Shown here in pieces: positions 12,581 to 25,000 of a stretch of 64,000 nt of DNA. The notes beneath the pieces were generated by a model. The model ran no database searches and had not been told where the DNA came from. It saw nothing but the letters and a program-made list of their open reading frames with translations. Both the position numbers and the translations under genes were made by a program. Source of the DNA: Plenodomus lindquistii (lineage: Eukaryota > Ascomycota > Dothideomycetes > Pleosporales > Leptosphaeriaceae); NCBI GenBank assembly GCA_025504975.1, contig JANUWI010000001.1:2046001-2110000 (forward strand), written 5' to 3'. Numbering within the stretch: the stretch's first letter is position 1; each line of letters opens with the position of its first letter.

Positions 12581-15500
12581 CTAGGCGGCCGCCGCGCTCG
12601 GTTCACTCTGTTCTGAAAGCTGCGACACCATCGTAGTGAGTTCCTCAACCTGTGCGGACAGCTTCAGAACCAAGTTCCTCAACTGCGCATCGCCCTCCAT
12701 GACCCCTGCTTGAATGTGGGTCCGGCTGGTGTGATGCGTTCGTGCCACTTGTGCATTTGCCATTAGCAGACGCGGTGAATTAACGGGCAACCGGGGAGGC
12801 TTCCTCAACAGCGGTGTTTGAGGACCGCTTAGAGATACCGCACTTGAGTCGCGTTTACGAGCATTCGCGAGTTGTTCATAGAGCCAAATTGCGCCAACAA
12901 AAGGTACATGAGTTGCCTTGAGCAATACAATGCGGGCGCCCCTTACACTTTCCGATGGTAGGAAAAGCCGAAGAGGTCGAATGACAAGTGGGATGAGGTT
13001 CTATGGATTGGTCAGCCTTGCAATAGCCACAATTTCCATCCTCATAAGTCTAATCCGTGAAGTTTCCGTCCCGCTAGCTTAGTTATCGTGGAAAAAAGCC
13101 TGAGCGGTAGCGCAAGGCTTGCTGTACTGCGAGACTGCAATGGCTCATGTTTAATCTGCTTTACAATTCAGAGCATAAGTTCAAAGTGGTTGGCCATTGA
13201 CTTCACTCGCGTTGTGGCTCATGAGGCTATGCAGCTCGGCCCGGCGCTTAACGGACGTGTGCATGTTCCCAAAATAGTACATGAAAACGACAACTCACCA
13301 AAGGAGGTAGAAAATACGTTAACCGATTTGAGCTCGATGCTTCTAGCACGTATACGGAGTAGCTGTGGCATCATGTGGTCAGTCTTGAAGCGTGATCAGC
13401 TAGCTTATGGGGAACACACATGAAGAGATATTCATCTCGCGCATGGTCTAGAACCTAATCAAACATCAGCTCAAGGTTGGTCAGGGGATTGTAAGCTTCT
13501 CTAGGAGTAGAGTCATGTCTAGGTGGAAGGATTGCGGCGAAGCAATGTTTGCAAGCAGCATTACGTGCAAGCAACCTTGACGTTGTTCGCAACAAAGACT
13601 GAGACATCAGTCAAGTAGGAGTTTCAGAACAGGCCCGGTGTAGCAAGTACATGAGCTGGTAAAAGCAGCGACGCAACAAGCATTGCATGACCTCGCTTCG
13701 CGCGACCCATATGCAGATTGTCGTAAGGGTCGCCAAGAAGATCCGGCGCAATATGTCGGCAAACGAAATGTACGTACTGTAGGATCGTTAGTGGTAGACT
13801 TGGTGTGCAAAGTTAGACACGCTCACCCTTGCTCAAGGAGTTACTCAAGAGCGATATCAAACTTGTTATAAGCAAGATGTTCGTCAAGGTGACGAAAACC
13901 AGCTATGCGAACGTCAGCGAAGTTTGATTCTGTATATCCGCTCATATCATACCATTACTGGAGGACCGAAAAATGGAGAACTGTGGCATGTGAGTCCTCT
14001 CGAAGCATTCAATGTTATGGTGGTGCGCACATTTCTTCCGCGACATCTACGGTAGTACCCCGTTAGCAATTGGCAATGTGGCGCCGACAAAGCAAGGAAT
14101 CGTCTTATTTGCTTACCAAAACCTAGGTAGCTAGACCTGTGAAGTCGTGAGCGAACGTGCTTCTGATGACTAGAGGCGCATTGCTTACCCGAAAAAGACC
14201 TTGATCAAGATCCAACTCTACATGGCAATGGTAAGTATACCATACGAAAATGCGACGTCGATTACTTACCATCTCCCTGGCGTTAAACGTGCCACGGGCC
14301 AGCAGTACGAACGTAGTGAGAAAGCCTTACTATGGTCAGTAGTTACAGTGTAAGTTGTGCTAGATAATCACCTAAATAAAGAATGACCACGAGCGACAAG
14401 AACTTGATGAAGTCCTTCGTCATCTCCTTAAGACACGGTATCAAGGTACCGAAGTAGCGATTGAGACTCAGAAGCGCGAATACGCGTGGAACCAAGAAGA
14501 GGGCTTCCAGTCCCAACACATCGTACGCGAGTTCCATGGTGTCACTTGATTCCGTTGTCAATCCCACGATTCCTGGCCAAGTCAGAGGGAATGCAACTTG
14601 ATACTTGTCTGATGGAGTGCCTACTGAGAACACAAAATATCATGCCAACCACAACGATGCTAATATCCCAGGTCCACCTAGATTTGTTAGCCTGGTCGGT
14701 CCAGCTTGGAAATCTGTCGTCCTTACCAAAAGTCTGAAGCATAGAAGCTCGTCTGACCGGCGTCTATCCAATCTGCAAACTCGTCGTATGCGAAACTCGC
14801 AATCCAAACATAGAGCAGAACTTCTGCGAGCGTGACATGCTTTTCGTTTCGGTTCACGAGTACTGAATAATATAACGCGAGAAAAACTGCGAAGAAAAGC
14901 GTTTCGAATACTTTGAGGTAGAGTGGAACACGAAGACGAGAGACTAGTCACAGTGGCACATTAGCTAATGTGCGGTACCAAGCAGATTTGTACACACGAC
15001 AAGCACGTGCCCAAAGTCGTCAAGGAGGAGTTGCTTCTTTCACGATGTGCACTCTGGAGTAACGCCGGTGTAGTTGAGTTGGATGGGAAGACTTACAGAG
15101 ATCGGCCTGTCTCCGATTGTATTTTCTGGGTCTCTTCACGGAGTCAAGACTCAACGTTTCCCAAAACACAATTTCACCCTTGAAAAGCCCATTGATGATT
15201 TTCTGAACAGGTCGCTGACCAAGAAACTTCTTCGCACCAGACACCGAAGCTATCTCAAGCGCACTGAGATTTTCGCACTGAGATGTCAATGAGCTGAAAC
15301 GTGTTGTAGCAGTAGATTCTTGAGGAAAGTAGTCGCTGTTCGAGGTGGGTAGGAGAGGACTTCGCTCATTCAATTGAGAAGCACTGTGACCGTTACCACG
15401 CGTGCTGTGGGTATCATCTATGCTTTGGCCTCGTGGGCTTGCTAATGGAGGCAGCTCGACAAGCAAAAAGTTCATGATGTCGCTGTCTTTCAAATTGGTA

Positions 15501-15964
15501 AGGAATTGCCAGGCGACATATTCACAAGCATATCCTCTGGCTTCATTAAGGCCAGGCACGTCACTGTTCTCTTCCAGTGCTGAGAAATGCCCTTTCAGAG
15601 CCCTGTCCAGGTCAGCTCCGTTGGCTCGTCAGGAATCGTGTGTCCGGAGTGTGGGACGGCTTCGAGAGATTTACGCACAGTAGGGCCGATGCGGTGAAAG
15701 GGTGGTCGATCTGGGAAGAAAGATAGTCTACAAGGGGCTGCAGCGCCCGGCCTTCCTGGCTCCTGCGCAAGTCTTCAAAGGTATGCGGTAAGCGGATAGT
15801 ACGTTCGAAGAAACTATTACTGGATCAGTCTGTTGTACGACATTCGAGTCCAGGCCTACCAACTAGCTAAGTTTGTCCACTAATTCACTAAAGTCTTCGT
15901 CCCCATCTATTTGGGGCACGCCTGCATCATCGGCAGGCCACCTGGGCGTAGGCGGAAGCGACAT
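12581..15964 (-). CDS. TRP-like (Yvc1-family) calcium/cation channel
   Basis: Fifteen exons can be joined in one frame to give about 649 residues: 15964-15864, 15813-15679, 15602-15097, 14943-14727, 14677-14625, 14572-14372, 14325-14270, 14217-14189, 14136-14117, 14046-14031, 13980-13953, 13902-13827, 13447-13420, 13362-13299 and 13000-12581. Conserved pieces are a cytosolic N-terminus with ARGYACEYVAWQFL, transmembrane segments, the pore-side stretch FGTLIPCLKEMTKDFIKF, GSSYLGF, and TNILLITSLISLLSNSL of the last helix. A C-terminal coiled coil (LVLKLSAQVEELTTMVSQL) follows. Fungal relatives release Ca2+ from the vacuole or admit cations on stress. The 379-nt intron before 13447 is the least certain junction: the in-frame acceptor costs two residues (VL) expected from the family. 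Confidence 0.85.
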
Positions 15965-16200
15965 ATCGGAGCCTCTCATGGGTGCGGTTTGCGGCTCAAT
16001 TGCAGTGAGAAATACACGCGACACGCAGGACTGGAGGCTTAGCGCGCGTAGTGGAGCAGGAGCCAGAGCCAGAGACGTCATAGCTTGCTTGGCGCTCCTC
16101 TCACTACAATTCGGCAATCACAACTCACAATCCTGCACCTTGGGATAGACAATCTGACCAGCTTGCAAGACGCGAATCAAACATTTGATCGATAGCGAGA

Positions 16201-17418
16201 ATGACACATGATGCTAGTTTTGTCAATGGTCGCCTCAGATTGGTCGAGTACCTTCAGATCGTGGCGCAGGGAATGCCGCACCGTCCATCACGGTTGAGGC
16301 AACGAGATCAAAACATTGACAATCAGACTCAAGGTGTTCTAGCTGAAAACTATACAACGTGCGACACAAATTTGCCGACACGCGAAACCAATACGTCCCA
16401 AACCTCACCCATACGCACCTACAACTCACCAGTTGTGACAACAGCCATCGTGCCTCACGACAAGCCAGATCAAATTGACCCTCCAACTCATCAGGATACT
16501 GTCTACGGCCTTTCCCCATCGCCACAATCAAAGGAAGTGAATCTGAAATGTGAAAGTACAAACACTGTCTTCTCTGCTCGCCACCGTACAAAGCAGCGTT
16601 CACGGCCGTCGCCAGCCAGGAAGCAATACGCAATCTCAAAAGATGCAGCCCGTCCTCAGTCTACCAGATCTACGAGAAGGCGCCTCCCTCTCACCTGGAA
16701 TCAGTTGACTTTGGTGCGCACGCCAACTTACGATGGCCTTTCCGGGCCAGGTGTAAGACGTGTCATCAGCCTTGACTGTCCCATGCAACATGCTGATCTC
16801 TGCTAACTCAGGATCTCTACAAACATACCATACCCGTCAGCACAGTAGGCGAATCTGCTGGAGAAAACCACGTACCGAATGTGGCTGGGCACACGGAGGT
16901 CACTAAGGTACGTCGTCTCACACTGCGAATTGATGTGCGTTTGACAGTCACTGATCAGTTCCTCGTTCCAGCCGTCTGACGGAGTGGTTCACTCAAGGTA
17001 CACTCAATCATTTCAACAAAGCCCAAACGCGCGTTCGCATGGTATGAAGCCCTCCCACACAGCGACGCAATCTCGGAGCTCAGGTGGCAAGCTGCTCCTT
17101 CTTCCGCCGAGACTTCCCCAGGCTGCCACAGCCGCCTCAGACGGTTTTGTAGGATCGGAACTCTACCTTTCCACAACTCAAACCCCCGCTCGAAGAAAAG
17201 GCCCGTCAATTCAGAAGAGCAAGAAGAGATCGGCTATGCGTATACTTCCTTTGCGAAGGGGGCCAGTACCGGAGATTCCAGCTTTGGCTCTGGCTATCAC
17301 AGCTAAGCTTCCTGCGAACCAAGAACGGACAGAATCTTCGGTTGTCTCAAATGTTGCTGGTGTTCTTGCGTCAGACATACCTACATATCATGCAGAGTCG
17401 ACGCGCCCGCGACATTAG
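16201..17418 (+). CDS. Hypothetical protein, spliced, no recognised domain
   Basis: Three open segments in compatible phase, 16201-16752, 16812-16907 and 16972-17418, join through two short introns with good signals (GTAAGA...TAACTCAG and GTACGT...TTCCAG) to give about 364 residues. The product is basic and Ser/Thr/Pro-rich, likely disordered, with a KSKKRSAMRILPLRRGP patch that could be a nuclear signal. I do not recognise a family. A later ATG at 16273 is an alternative start. Downstream frames (minimal exon candidates to about 17676, including TMLQELYDIVLSANW in another frame) suggest the 3' end may be mis-modelled or the gene is decaying. Confidence 0.42.
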
Positions 17419-18790
17419 GACAATGCTCCAAGAGCTATACGATATTGTCCTCTCCGCCAATTGGACATGATAATCACCAGCAAACTATCCAGTGTCAGTG
17501 CACCAACGCGGCGATCTGAGAGTTCTGAGTCAACTGGTAAAGAGCGAGCATACTCGCTCAGCTGTGGAGATGAAAGCGACGACGAAGAGTATACTACGGT
17601 GAGCGGATCGAGCTTCGGTCGCTTGACCCGACTGCACACTCCGATGGACGAGATCGCTCAATTTGAGGATGCGTGAAGAAAGGATTCGGTTGGCAGGGAT
17701 TTCAAAAAAGGCACAGGTATCCCAGGTGAAGGGGTGTTTTGGCGACTGTAGCACACATGAAGTCAAATGGCAATACGCACACTATGTTTCGGTGTTCTAT
17801 GGACCGGGGCGTCGTACAGCATGGACATCTGCATGGTTCTACAATGAAAATGAGGATGTAACACAAGAAAGCAAGTTCTCTATCAAATCTTTACACAACT
17901 TTTGTCTCTTTCGCAACACATACGCACATATATCTGCTACACATGCATCTGAACATCTCTGTCCGTATGCGACTCGATTGGTGACGCGAGATTGCTTACC
18001 AGCCATTCACACGATCTGACAATACTCTTTGCAAGAGCTATGATATCTGTTCCGTTCTGAACCGAACCATTGGCCTCGCGAGTGAGTAGGTCTCCTCCAC
18101 TCTCATGCAGCAGTCATCGATGTCTAACTGTTTGAGCAGATCATGGAACCACAGCAGAACTTTGTAGGCCGTACCTAGCCTGCTTTCAGACTCGGCATAA
18201 GCATATTGTTTGGTGATGGAGTAGCTTCAAGATGACGCGCGACCGTCTCAAGTATTTACAATACCAACGAAGATGTATCGAATTGTTCCGCCGTTGTGTT
18301 TCGAGTTGGGAATGGTCGATGATGGTTCGTGTGCCATGATGACATATATTTGAAGACCATTCGCCCGCGCGAGGTGTATTTGTTGCTGCTTTCAATTCTC
18401 GAAATAGCCCATCCGTGACTGCGACACAAGGCAGTCTAAATCTACACGCCAAGCGAGGAAAGCTGTGTTAACATTGCTAAAAGGGTGGATATAGGTGTCA
18501 CGATGTCACACTTCATGGTGATTGTACTGCTTTTTTCTTTTCTTTATTGGAGCCTGACAATTACTCTAAACTTCCTGAACACCACGCTACGCACCTGCAG
18601 TGTGGTCATTTAGAGGTCCTCCTATTATACATGTCACTATTCCTGTAATCGCCGTTTCCCATGGTCTTCTTCGTGAAAGTACCAACAGCACGCAGAAGAT
18701 CTTCGACTCGAACCGGAAACGGGGTCACAAGTTCTTACCAAATCTCCTCATCTTCTGTAGGCGCATCTTAGACCCGTGAATATATAAAAA
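17419..18790. other. Gene-poor interval downstream of the orphan gene
   Basis: About 1.4 kb. An open frame at 17461-17676 on the plus strand (Ser-rich, acidic DESDDEEY patch) lies in the same frame as the preceding gene after one stop and may be an extra exon of it. The remainder shows no recognisable coding sequence. A TATATAAA-like string lies at about 18780. Confidence 0.35.
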
Positions 18791-19200
18791 TTGGCTACTA
18801 AATCCGTATTCTGTATGTTCCCCATATTCACGTCCATCCTTCATATTACATCAGTCAGCCTGCCTCGCAACACACATCTCGCTATCGTCGCGCAGATCTT
18901 CCTAGCAGCGGGCGTCGTAGTTTCATTCATGGTTAATCTACCATTTAGTCTGCAGCTTAAGCGGTCTACGCATCCATCCATGGGTAGGCATCCCGCCTTT
19001 TCACGCACCTTCAAAGCCACTTTCCTTGCGATAGACGTAACAGTCGTCGTAGTCATTGCAGCCAACCAACTAAGCTCCTTGACCTGAACAAATGTGCCAT
19101 AGATCGTTGGCTGCAACTTTGTGGATCTAGGTTGCTTGCCGTGGTCGCTATATTATTTCTCATGATAATTGACTGCACTTGCGTTTTTAATACTGCTCCT
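18791..19200 (+). pseudogene. Fragment of a fungal multi-pass membrane protein
   Basis: An open frame 18791-19087 encodes hydrophobic segments separated by a polar loop containing THPSMGRHPAFSRTF. This resembles a common fungal multi-helix membrane family in which a helix is followed by a conserved A-x-HP-x-x-G-x-H motif. After the stop at 19087 another open stretch in a nearby frame (about 19088-19230) reads WLQLCGSRLLAVVAILF, like the next helix of that family. Both ends of the normal protein are missing. I read it as a relic with a frame disruption; a small genuine protein cannot be excluded. Confidence 0.38.
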
Positions 19201-19586
19201 TGCATTCACTTGAATACACCACTGTGAAGGACGTGGTTTTCGTGTGTTGTTGGATGTACTCTCGCCTGTCTGATCAGGGTTACACGGAGGTTGTGCTTAC
19301 GCGTTGGTCGTTTTAAATGCAGAGAGTGTACACTTGATATGAAGTGGTGCTGTTAGATGTTTCACCTTAAAGGAGTATAAGACATCATTAGCCTTCGTGA
19401 TGATTGAACATATTAGTAGGCAAATGTACACACATTGAGGATAGATATGCGGATATGGCGTCTCTCTGACAGTATCTTGTTTATCACTCCCATTTCGCGG
19501 ATCATTGAAATTGTATGTGTACTGTACTGATTGGTATATTATATTTCGTCGTAAGAATCGTATGCAAGCCCCGTCTACCGCCTCAA
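19201..19586. other. Intergenic region, no gene seen
   Basis: AT-richer stretch of about 390 bp between the membrane-protein relic and the stop codon of the hemerythrin gene; expected to carry the latter's 3' UTR and terminator. Nothing else seen. Confidence 0.4.
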
Positions 19587-20246
19587 CTAGAACATCGACT
19601 TCATTTCCTCCAACGTCCAAAACTTCCTCATGTTCTCCGCACCTAGTTGCTCCACCTCATCGTCTAAATGTGCCCACAGTACCTCACCGAACCCGTCCAA
19701 AATCTCCTTCAACTCATTCATCCTTAATTCCCGCTCCCCGTCGCTGCACTCTTCCAGGTACGCCTCCAGCTTGTCCAGACCCACGTGGATCTGCTTGTGT
19801 TGGGTCAGAAGCTCCAGCTCTTTTCTGAACGCCGGCATCTTCCTCGCTAGCCTCGGGAAGTAGTGCTGCTCCTCGATGGTGTGGTGCATAGTGAGATGGT
19901 GGCAAAACTGTTGACCAAGTTGTATAAATTGCCTGATTGACATGCCATTTGGCCGCTTGTTTGCTTCACAGGCACCATACAATATCTTCCATGTGTTGCG
20001 GAAGTTGTTGTGAAAGTAGTTCATTCGCTCTGCCATATAGTTCCATTGGCGGAACTCAGACGGTGTGAGTTTTGGAAGCGTCTTTTCTTCCTGGGCATTC
20101 GTTGGCATTGCCGAACTTGTATCCATGGTGGCTTGGTGTGTGGTTTGTGATGTAATGTTGGTGGAAACGGCGCGTCTGGTAATTGTAGTGACTGCTGACC
20201 GAGCAAGAGTCCGTGTAGTCGATGCGAATCGTTGAATAGTCTTCAT
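19587..20246 (-). CDS. Hemerythrin (HHE) domain protein with mitochondrial-type N-terminus
   Basis: A single exon of 219 residues starting MKTIQRFASTTRTLARSAV, which is rich in Arg, Ser and Thr with no acidic residues and resembles a mitochondrial presequence. The domain has the HHE pattern: MNYFHNNFR in the first helix, HHLTMHHTIEEQHYFP in the second, LTQHKQIHVGL in the third and LWAHLDDEV in the fourth. These His and Glu residues bind a di-iron centre in the family, linked to O2, NO or iron sensing. The frame is open further upstream to 20447, but that region lacks the domain and a later ATG fits the presequence better. Substrate unknown. Confidence 0.8.
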   Translation of the reverse strand: MKTIQRFASTTRTLARSAVTTITRRAVSTNITSQTTHQATMDTSSAMPTNAQEEKTLPKLTPSEFRQWNYMAERMNYFHNNFRNTWKILYGACEANKRPNGMSIRQFIQLGQQFCHHLTMHHTIEEQHYFPRLARKMPAFRKELELLTQHKQIHVGLDKLEAYLEECSDGERELRMNELKEILDGFGEVLWAHLDDEVEQLGAENMRKFWTLEEMKSMF

Positions 20247-20471
20247 ATGCCAAATACAAACAAACCGCGACGACGCAATATTATATGCGCTGAGTATGCT
20301 TACATGAGAAGGCAGTCTTAGCGTTTGGCCACTAAGAGATTGTCCCAAAAACGATTTCTCAGCCGGAAGCAATCTTGCCGAGGGCCCGGCACGCCCGCGG
20401 GCCGTCATAACGAAATCGCGAGCGAACACAGCGCGGTCAGTGGCCACGACGATGGCTTATGTGATGATGGT

Positions 20472-21563
20472 TCATTTTTTTCTCGTCTTATCAAACTTTT
20501 CGTGCCACTTTCGTGCGGAAGGCTTTGCAGCCGCAGCCACAGCCGTGCTGTCACCAGTTGAGCTCTGCCCAGCTTTCGTTCTGATGGTCGCACCCGTAGG
20601 AAACTCAAAGACACCTTCGATAGCACTCAACTGCGCATCTTTACGCCACGCCTCTGGCAGCCTGTCTTCCCATGTGTCAGTGAAGTCAGCAATCAGGAAG
20701 TCTGGGCCACGTTTGGCTTCCAGCAGCATGCGCCCAGTGAAGTGGACTGTCCGCTTTCGATCAAGGGCCGACCAGGCACCGTCCTTGTCGGTGCTCTCTG
20801 TAGATAAATGGGCAAGAATAGCCTTGACCAGCTCTGGTGGATGACCTTCTTCAGCTACTGCATCTGCGATGTCAAGAGTCAGGAATTGACTGTCGAGCCT
20901 CACGCCATCCGCCAGGGCGGCAGCATTGATTGAGCGCCACACTTGGGTGAGTGCATTGGGTGACGGCCGGTAGGAGCTACCGTCCAGCTCGAATGCCATG
21001 AGATTGGACCATGCCGCCTGGCACTCTCCATCCGACATGGGCATGTCCTCGAATATGCTCAGTTTACTCGTGCCATTGCTGGCTGCATCAACGTCCCCTG
21101 CGACTATGTCGTACACTGGCAGTACGTCCTCGAGCACAGAGACAGCAGGGGCAGCAGAGGGGTGCAGCTCGAGGGTTGCAGTGCACGATGCAATTGCACA
21201 TGTCGCAGGGATGGGCATGTCGTTGCCATGGGTTTCGAGCATGGGCTGGGTGACGAAGAGCGAGTTGGACGTCTGCACCTGGCGCAGCTGGAAGGTTTTG
21301 TTGGGCGTACAAAACACTGCATATGCGGGCTTCGCATGTGCGGGACCAGAAGCAGCAGAGGAGGCTAGCGACTTGATGGACAGCCTAGGCGCACGGGGTG
21401 AGAAGAGAGTTGATGGGGAGACGACAGGTCGGCGCACCTACGGCGGGGGGTTTGGGGCCTCGATCAGCTCGACGACTTCAGGGGGCAGCTCCAGCAGGCG
21501 CAAATGCTGCATCTCGTGGGCTATTGAAAAGGGCACGCCCCCGTCGTCTTGCTGGGTGGCCAT
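20472..21563 (-). CDS. dcc1: Sister-chromatid cohesion protein Dcc1 (Ctf18-RFC subunit)
   Basis: Two exons (21563-21442 and 21384-20472; 57-nt intron) give 344 residues. The start MATQQDDGGVPFSIAHEMQH is recovered only with the first exon. Hallmarks of Dcc1 are AYAVFCTPNKTFQLRQVQTS near residue 70 and winged-helix-like C-terminal repeats with WSALDRKRTVHFTGRMLL. Dcc1 with Ctf8 and Ctf18 forms the alternative RFC that loads PCNA and supports cohesion and the replication checkpoint. The Lys-rich end KWHEKFDKTRKK fits a nuclear protein. It is divergent from the bud3-type gene with about 530 bp between starts. Confidence 0.85.
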
Positions 21564-22094
21564 GCCGACCGGTATTGAGCGGGGAAGGCACGCGAAGAAT
21601 GTCTGGGTGGTGTCGTGACAATTTTCGAAGCGTGTTTGTTTGCGGGGTCGTCATACTCTAATGGCGGCCCCGTTTCTCGCGACCGGACGCGATGAGCTGC
21701 AAGGGCCGCGGCTTCAGGCCAAAAATACACGCAGCCGTGCCACCCGTGTGCCCACTTGCCGGGCACCCCAGCATTTGATCGTCACACCTGTGGCATGCTG
21801 TGGCTGGCTGCCGGTCTTCGTCGCTTGGCCTCCGCCGCGCCTGACCTGTTGGACATCGGGCTCGTTGCTGGTGGCTGTTGTGGCTGCCTTGTTTACAGAC
21901 TCGACCGTCGCGCCTTCCCGCCCGCGTGGCATAACACGCAGACAAACACCACCACGACCACCTCGACGTCGTCCTCTTCCTCCCACGTTCGCGTCCATTG
22001 CGTCATGCCATTGCTGAGCCCCATCGCCCCTTAAGCTCGCTCGCGACTCGCCGCCGCTCCCAACTTCGTCACTCGTTTACGCGCAACCCGCACC
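21564..22094. promoter_or_regulatory. Shared divergent promoter region, dcc1 and bud3
   Basis: A 531-bp gap between two divergent start codons. Pyrimidine-rich stretches precede the plus-strand start (CTCGCTCGCGACTCGCCGCC, CTTCGTCACTCG), as is usual in fungal promoters. No TATA box or ORF with recognisable content. Confidence 0.45.
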
Positions 22095-25000
22095 ATGGTC
22101 GTCATCAACCCCGAGCCTGCAGCGCTCGCGGATAACTTGGAGCTCTTCTATACGACAGATGAGCTGCTGTCTAATTCACCCGTCCTCATCTTCTACGGAC
22201 CAACGGCAACGGCCACCACCACCACACAGGCGACAAACTCGCGCATCCAGGCGCATGTGTTTACCCCGGCTGGCCTCCAGAACTATGCGCGTCTAATCAT
22301 CTCGCCCACAGCCACCTTTTACAACGCAGTCACGTGCCTCCCCCGCCAGGAGCAAGGAGAGGAGATATGTCGCGGCCTCGCCTTCAGTCTATACAAGTAC
22401 TTTGTTGAGCTGCCGCAGGAGACCAAGACGACGTGGGAGAAGCGACACGCAAGCACCGCCAACATGCCCTCGGCCCCAAAGCTCTTCTCAGAAGCGCATG
22501 CCGCCATTGTCGCCGCCAGGATGGCCAAGGTCGTCAACGTCGCCGACGCCATAGCAGACGTCCGCCACGCACTTGGCGAGCAGACCCTGTCCTGGTTGGA
22601 TGTGGATGTGGTACTGCCACATGGAAGCATACAAAAGTTGGAATCGCGCGAGTCTGGCCAATTCGAAGAGCTCGAGGACGACGTCGACCAACAGCGATAC
22701 GGCCAGTATGCGCCTATCGTAAAGTTGTTTGGCGAGGCTGCTTTCTTACCCACATCCAAGCTCCGACGAGCACCGTCCAAACCCACAAGCCTCAACCGGT
22801 CACAGTCTTTTTCACGGAAGCAGAAAGAGACGCTCCGCCGCGAGATGTGCGAACTGTTAGACACAGAAGAAAACTACGTCAGCAAGATTCACGAGCTTGT
22901 AAACACAGTCGCAGTCGAATTCCGCGAAAAGGCGAAGCTCAAGTCAACCTCGAGTTCAAGCCCCACCGAGCAGGCACTACGGGGCTTGTTCCCGCCAAGT
23001 CTGGACAAGATCCTCGAAGTGAACTCACAATTCCTCGAGGCGCTTCGCGTCATACTGGAAGAGACGGAGAACGGGGCTATCACAGATATCGAACAGTCCA
23101 CCGATGATGTCTTCATTGCCCCATTACGTGGCCAGAAAGATCCACCAGACGTCACTGGCGCTGCTGCTGTCGCAAAAGCCTGCATCGAATGGTTTCCTCA
23201 GTTCGGCGATTGTTACACCGAATACATGGCCGCCCATGGGGACTTTTCACAACTCTTGAAACTCTTCACCAAAGACACCAACTCAAGCTTCTCGAAACGC
23301 GTATGCGAGACTGGCGAGCAAAAGTTGACATCGATGTTGATTGAACCAGTTCAACGTCTGCCACGTTACAATCTATACATCGACAACATCATCAAGCAAC
23401 TCCCGGTGAGACATCCTGCAATCAAGGCATTTCTCAAGGCTAGGGACATTGTCTCAGAAATCTGCACAAGAGAGGGTCCCACAGCGCAGCAAATCAGAGT
23501 TTGTGACCGTCTGCGAAAGATGACTTCCGCATGGCCCAACGGCTTCAATCCACAAGGACGACTCATTGCAGCTATCGATTGTGTCGAGCTTGCACCGCCG
23601 TTCCACGTCGAATTCAGCCAGTCACCCACAGGCGCAATTCTCGTCCTCTTCACTGACTTCTTTGTCATCCTGCACAAGACAAGTGAAACATCGACCAACG
23701 CCCGCAGCTTGCTTGCAGAATTAGACAATCCAAAATTCTCCGAATCTTTCAGTGAAGTAGCAGATCTTGCGTTTCACCAGCAATTGTCTCTGAGCGATGT
23801 GTTCCTGACCGAACACGATAACGGGAACACACTGCAGTTGTTGGCCCCATGTCCAGCTCCGAACCAAGCAAGCCGACCGCGCAGTCGAGAACGTAAGATT
23901 ATGGGCATTCGCATGTTCTATCTGCAAGGACTCTACGAAGGCAAAGCGCAACGAGCTGTTGAAGAACTTGCAAAAGCTTGCGTAGAAGGCCGCTTCCCCG
24001 AATCTGAGCGCGAAGGACCCAAGTGGGACGTCAGGAGTCTATCCAGTGATTTGAGTTATTTCGCGTCTGTGTCAGAGGAGGCCATAGAGCAGAAGATCGT
24101 CCAAGGTCGCAAGGCTCCTGCGAGAATCCAGATCCTTGTCGACTCAGGTAGTCACTCGCAACTCATACAAGCGGGCAATGACGGCATTGAAATAACCGTG
24201 TCCATCTCTCTCCTTGGCGACGGCTTCTTTCAAATGGACACAGTCGGTATCCTGGGCTACTCAGCACGAGACAAGCTCACGACCTCCGAATTCCTGCCGG
24301 TCCTCACCAAACGACTATCGAACTACTTCCAGTTGCGCAACAGCGTAAAGAACCCTGCGGTATCCGAGGCTTATCTCCTTCGCAACCAACATGTCCTGAA
24401 CTCGTTGACGCTCCAGGTCTTCGAAGATCAGGAAGATCAAGGTAGTAAGAGCCGTTCACATTCTCCCGTCAAGATGCTGTCGAGCTTTTTCGGGGCTAGT
24501 GTCGGCCAAGGTGGCTCTCGCAAACTCCAGCGGAACGCACATACTGTAGGCGACGTTCCTCGACTGGCGCCTCCTCAACAGCCTGGACCTACCCGGACAC
24601 ATAGTTTTGACAGCGATATTTCCCGGCCAGCATCATCGAGCAAGAGCGTAGCCTTCAGCACGACGCCGGTCACCGATCCAAATGCCAAACTGGAAGAGAC
24701 TCTTGAGAATCTGATTCTAGCTTTGCACGCTCGCAAGGGAAATATTGTTGGTCGCTCAGTACGAGCAAGGACTGTGGCGGACGAGCTCATTGTGAACGAG
24801 CTGTACAACTCGCTATTAGAAAACCCTGCAAACCTTGACCTGGCCGGACAGTCTTCTGTTGACGTTCTCTTTGCTGTGTTCGAAAAATTTCTTCAGGTCG
24901 CTTGGAAGGAACGAATGGGACCGGTGCTCTCTCACGCGACTTTCGTTTCTCTGCAGATGAGATCAGACAGCATGCCACCCGGTGACTTCGAGGACTACTT

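Noticed and set aside
20247..20447. N-terminal extension of the hemerythrin protein from an ATG at 20447
   Set aside because: The extra 67 residues have no presequence character and lie in the intergenic leader; the ATG at 20246 begins a clear mitochondrial-type N-terminus.
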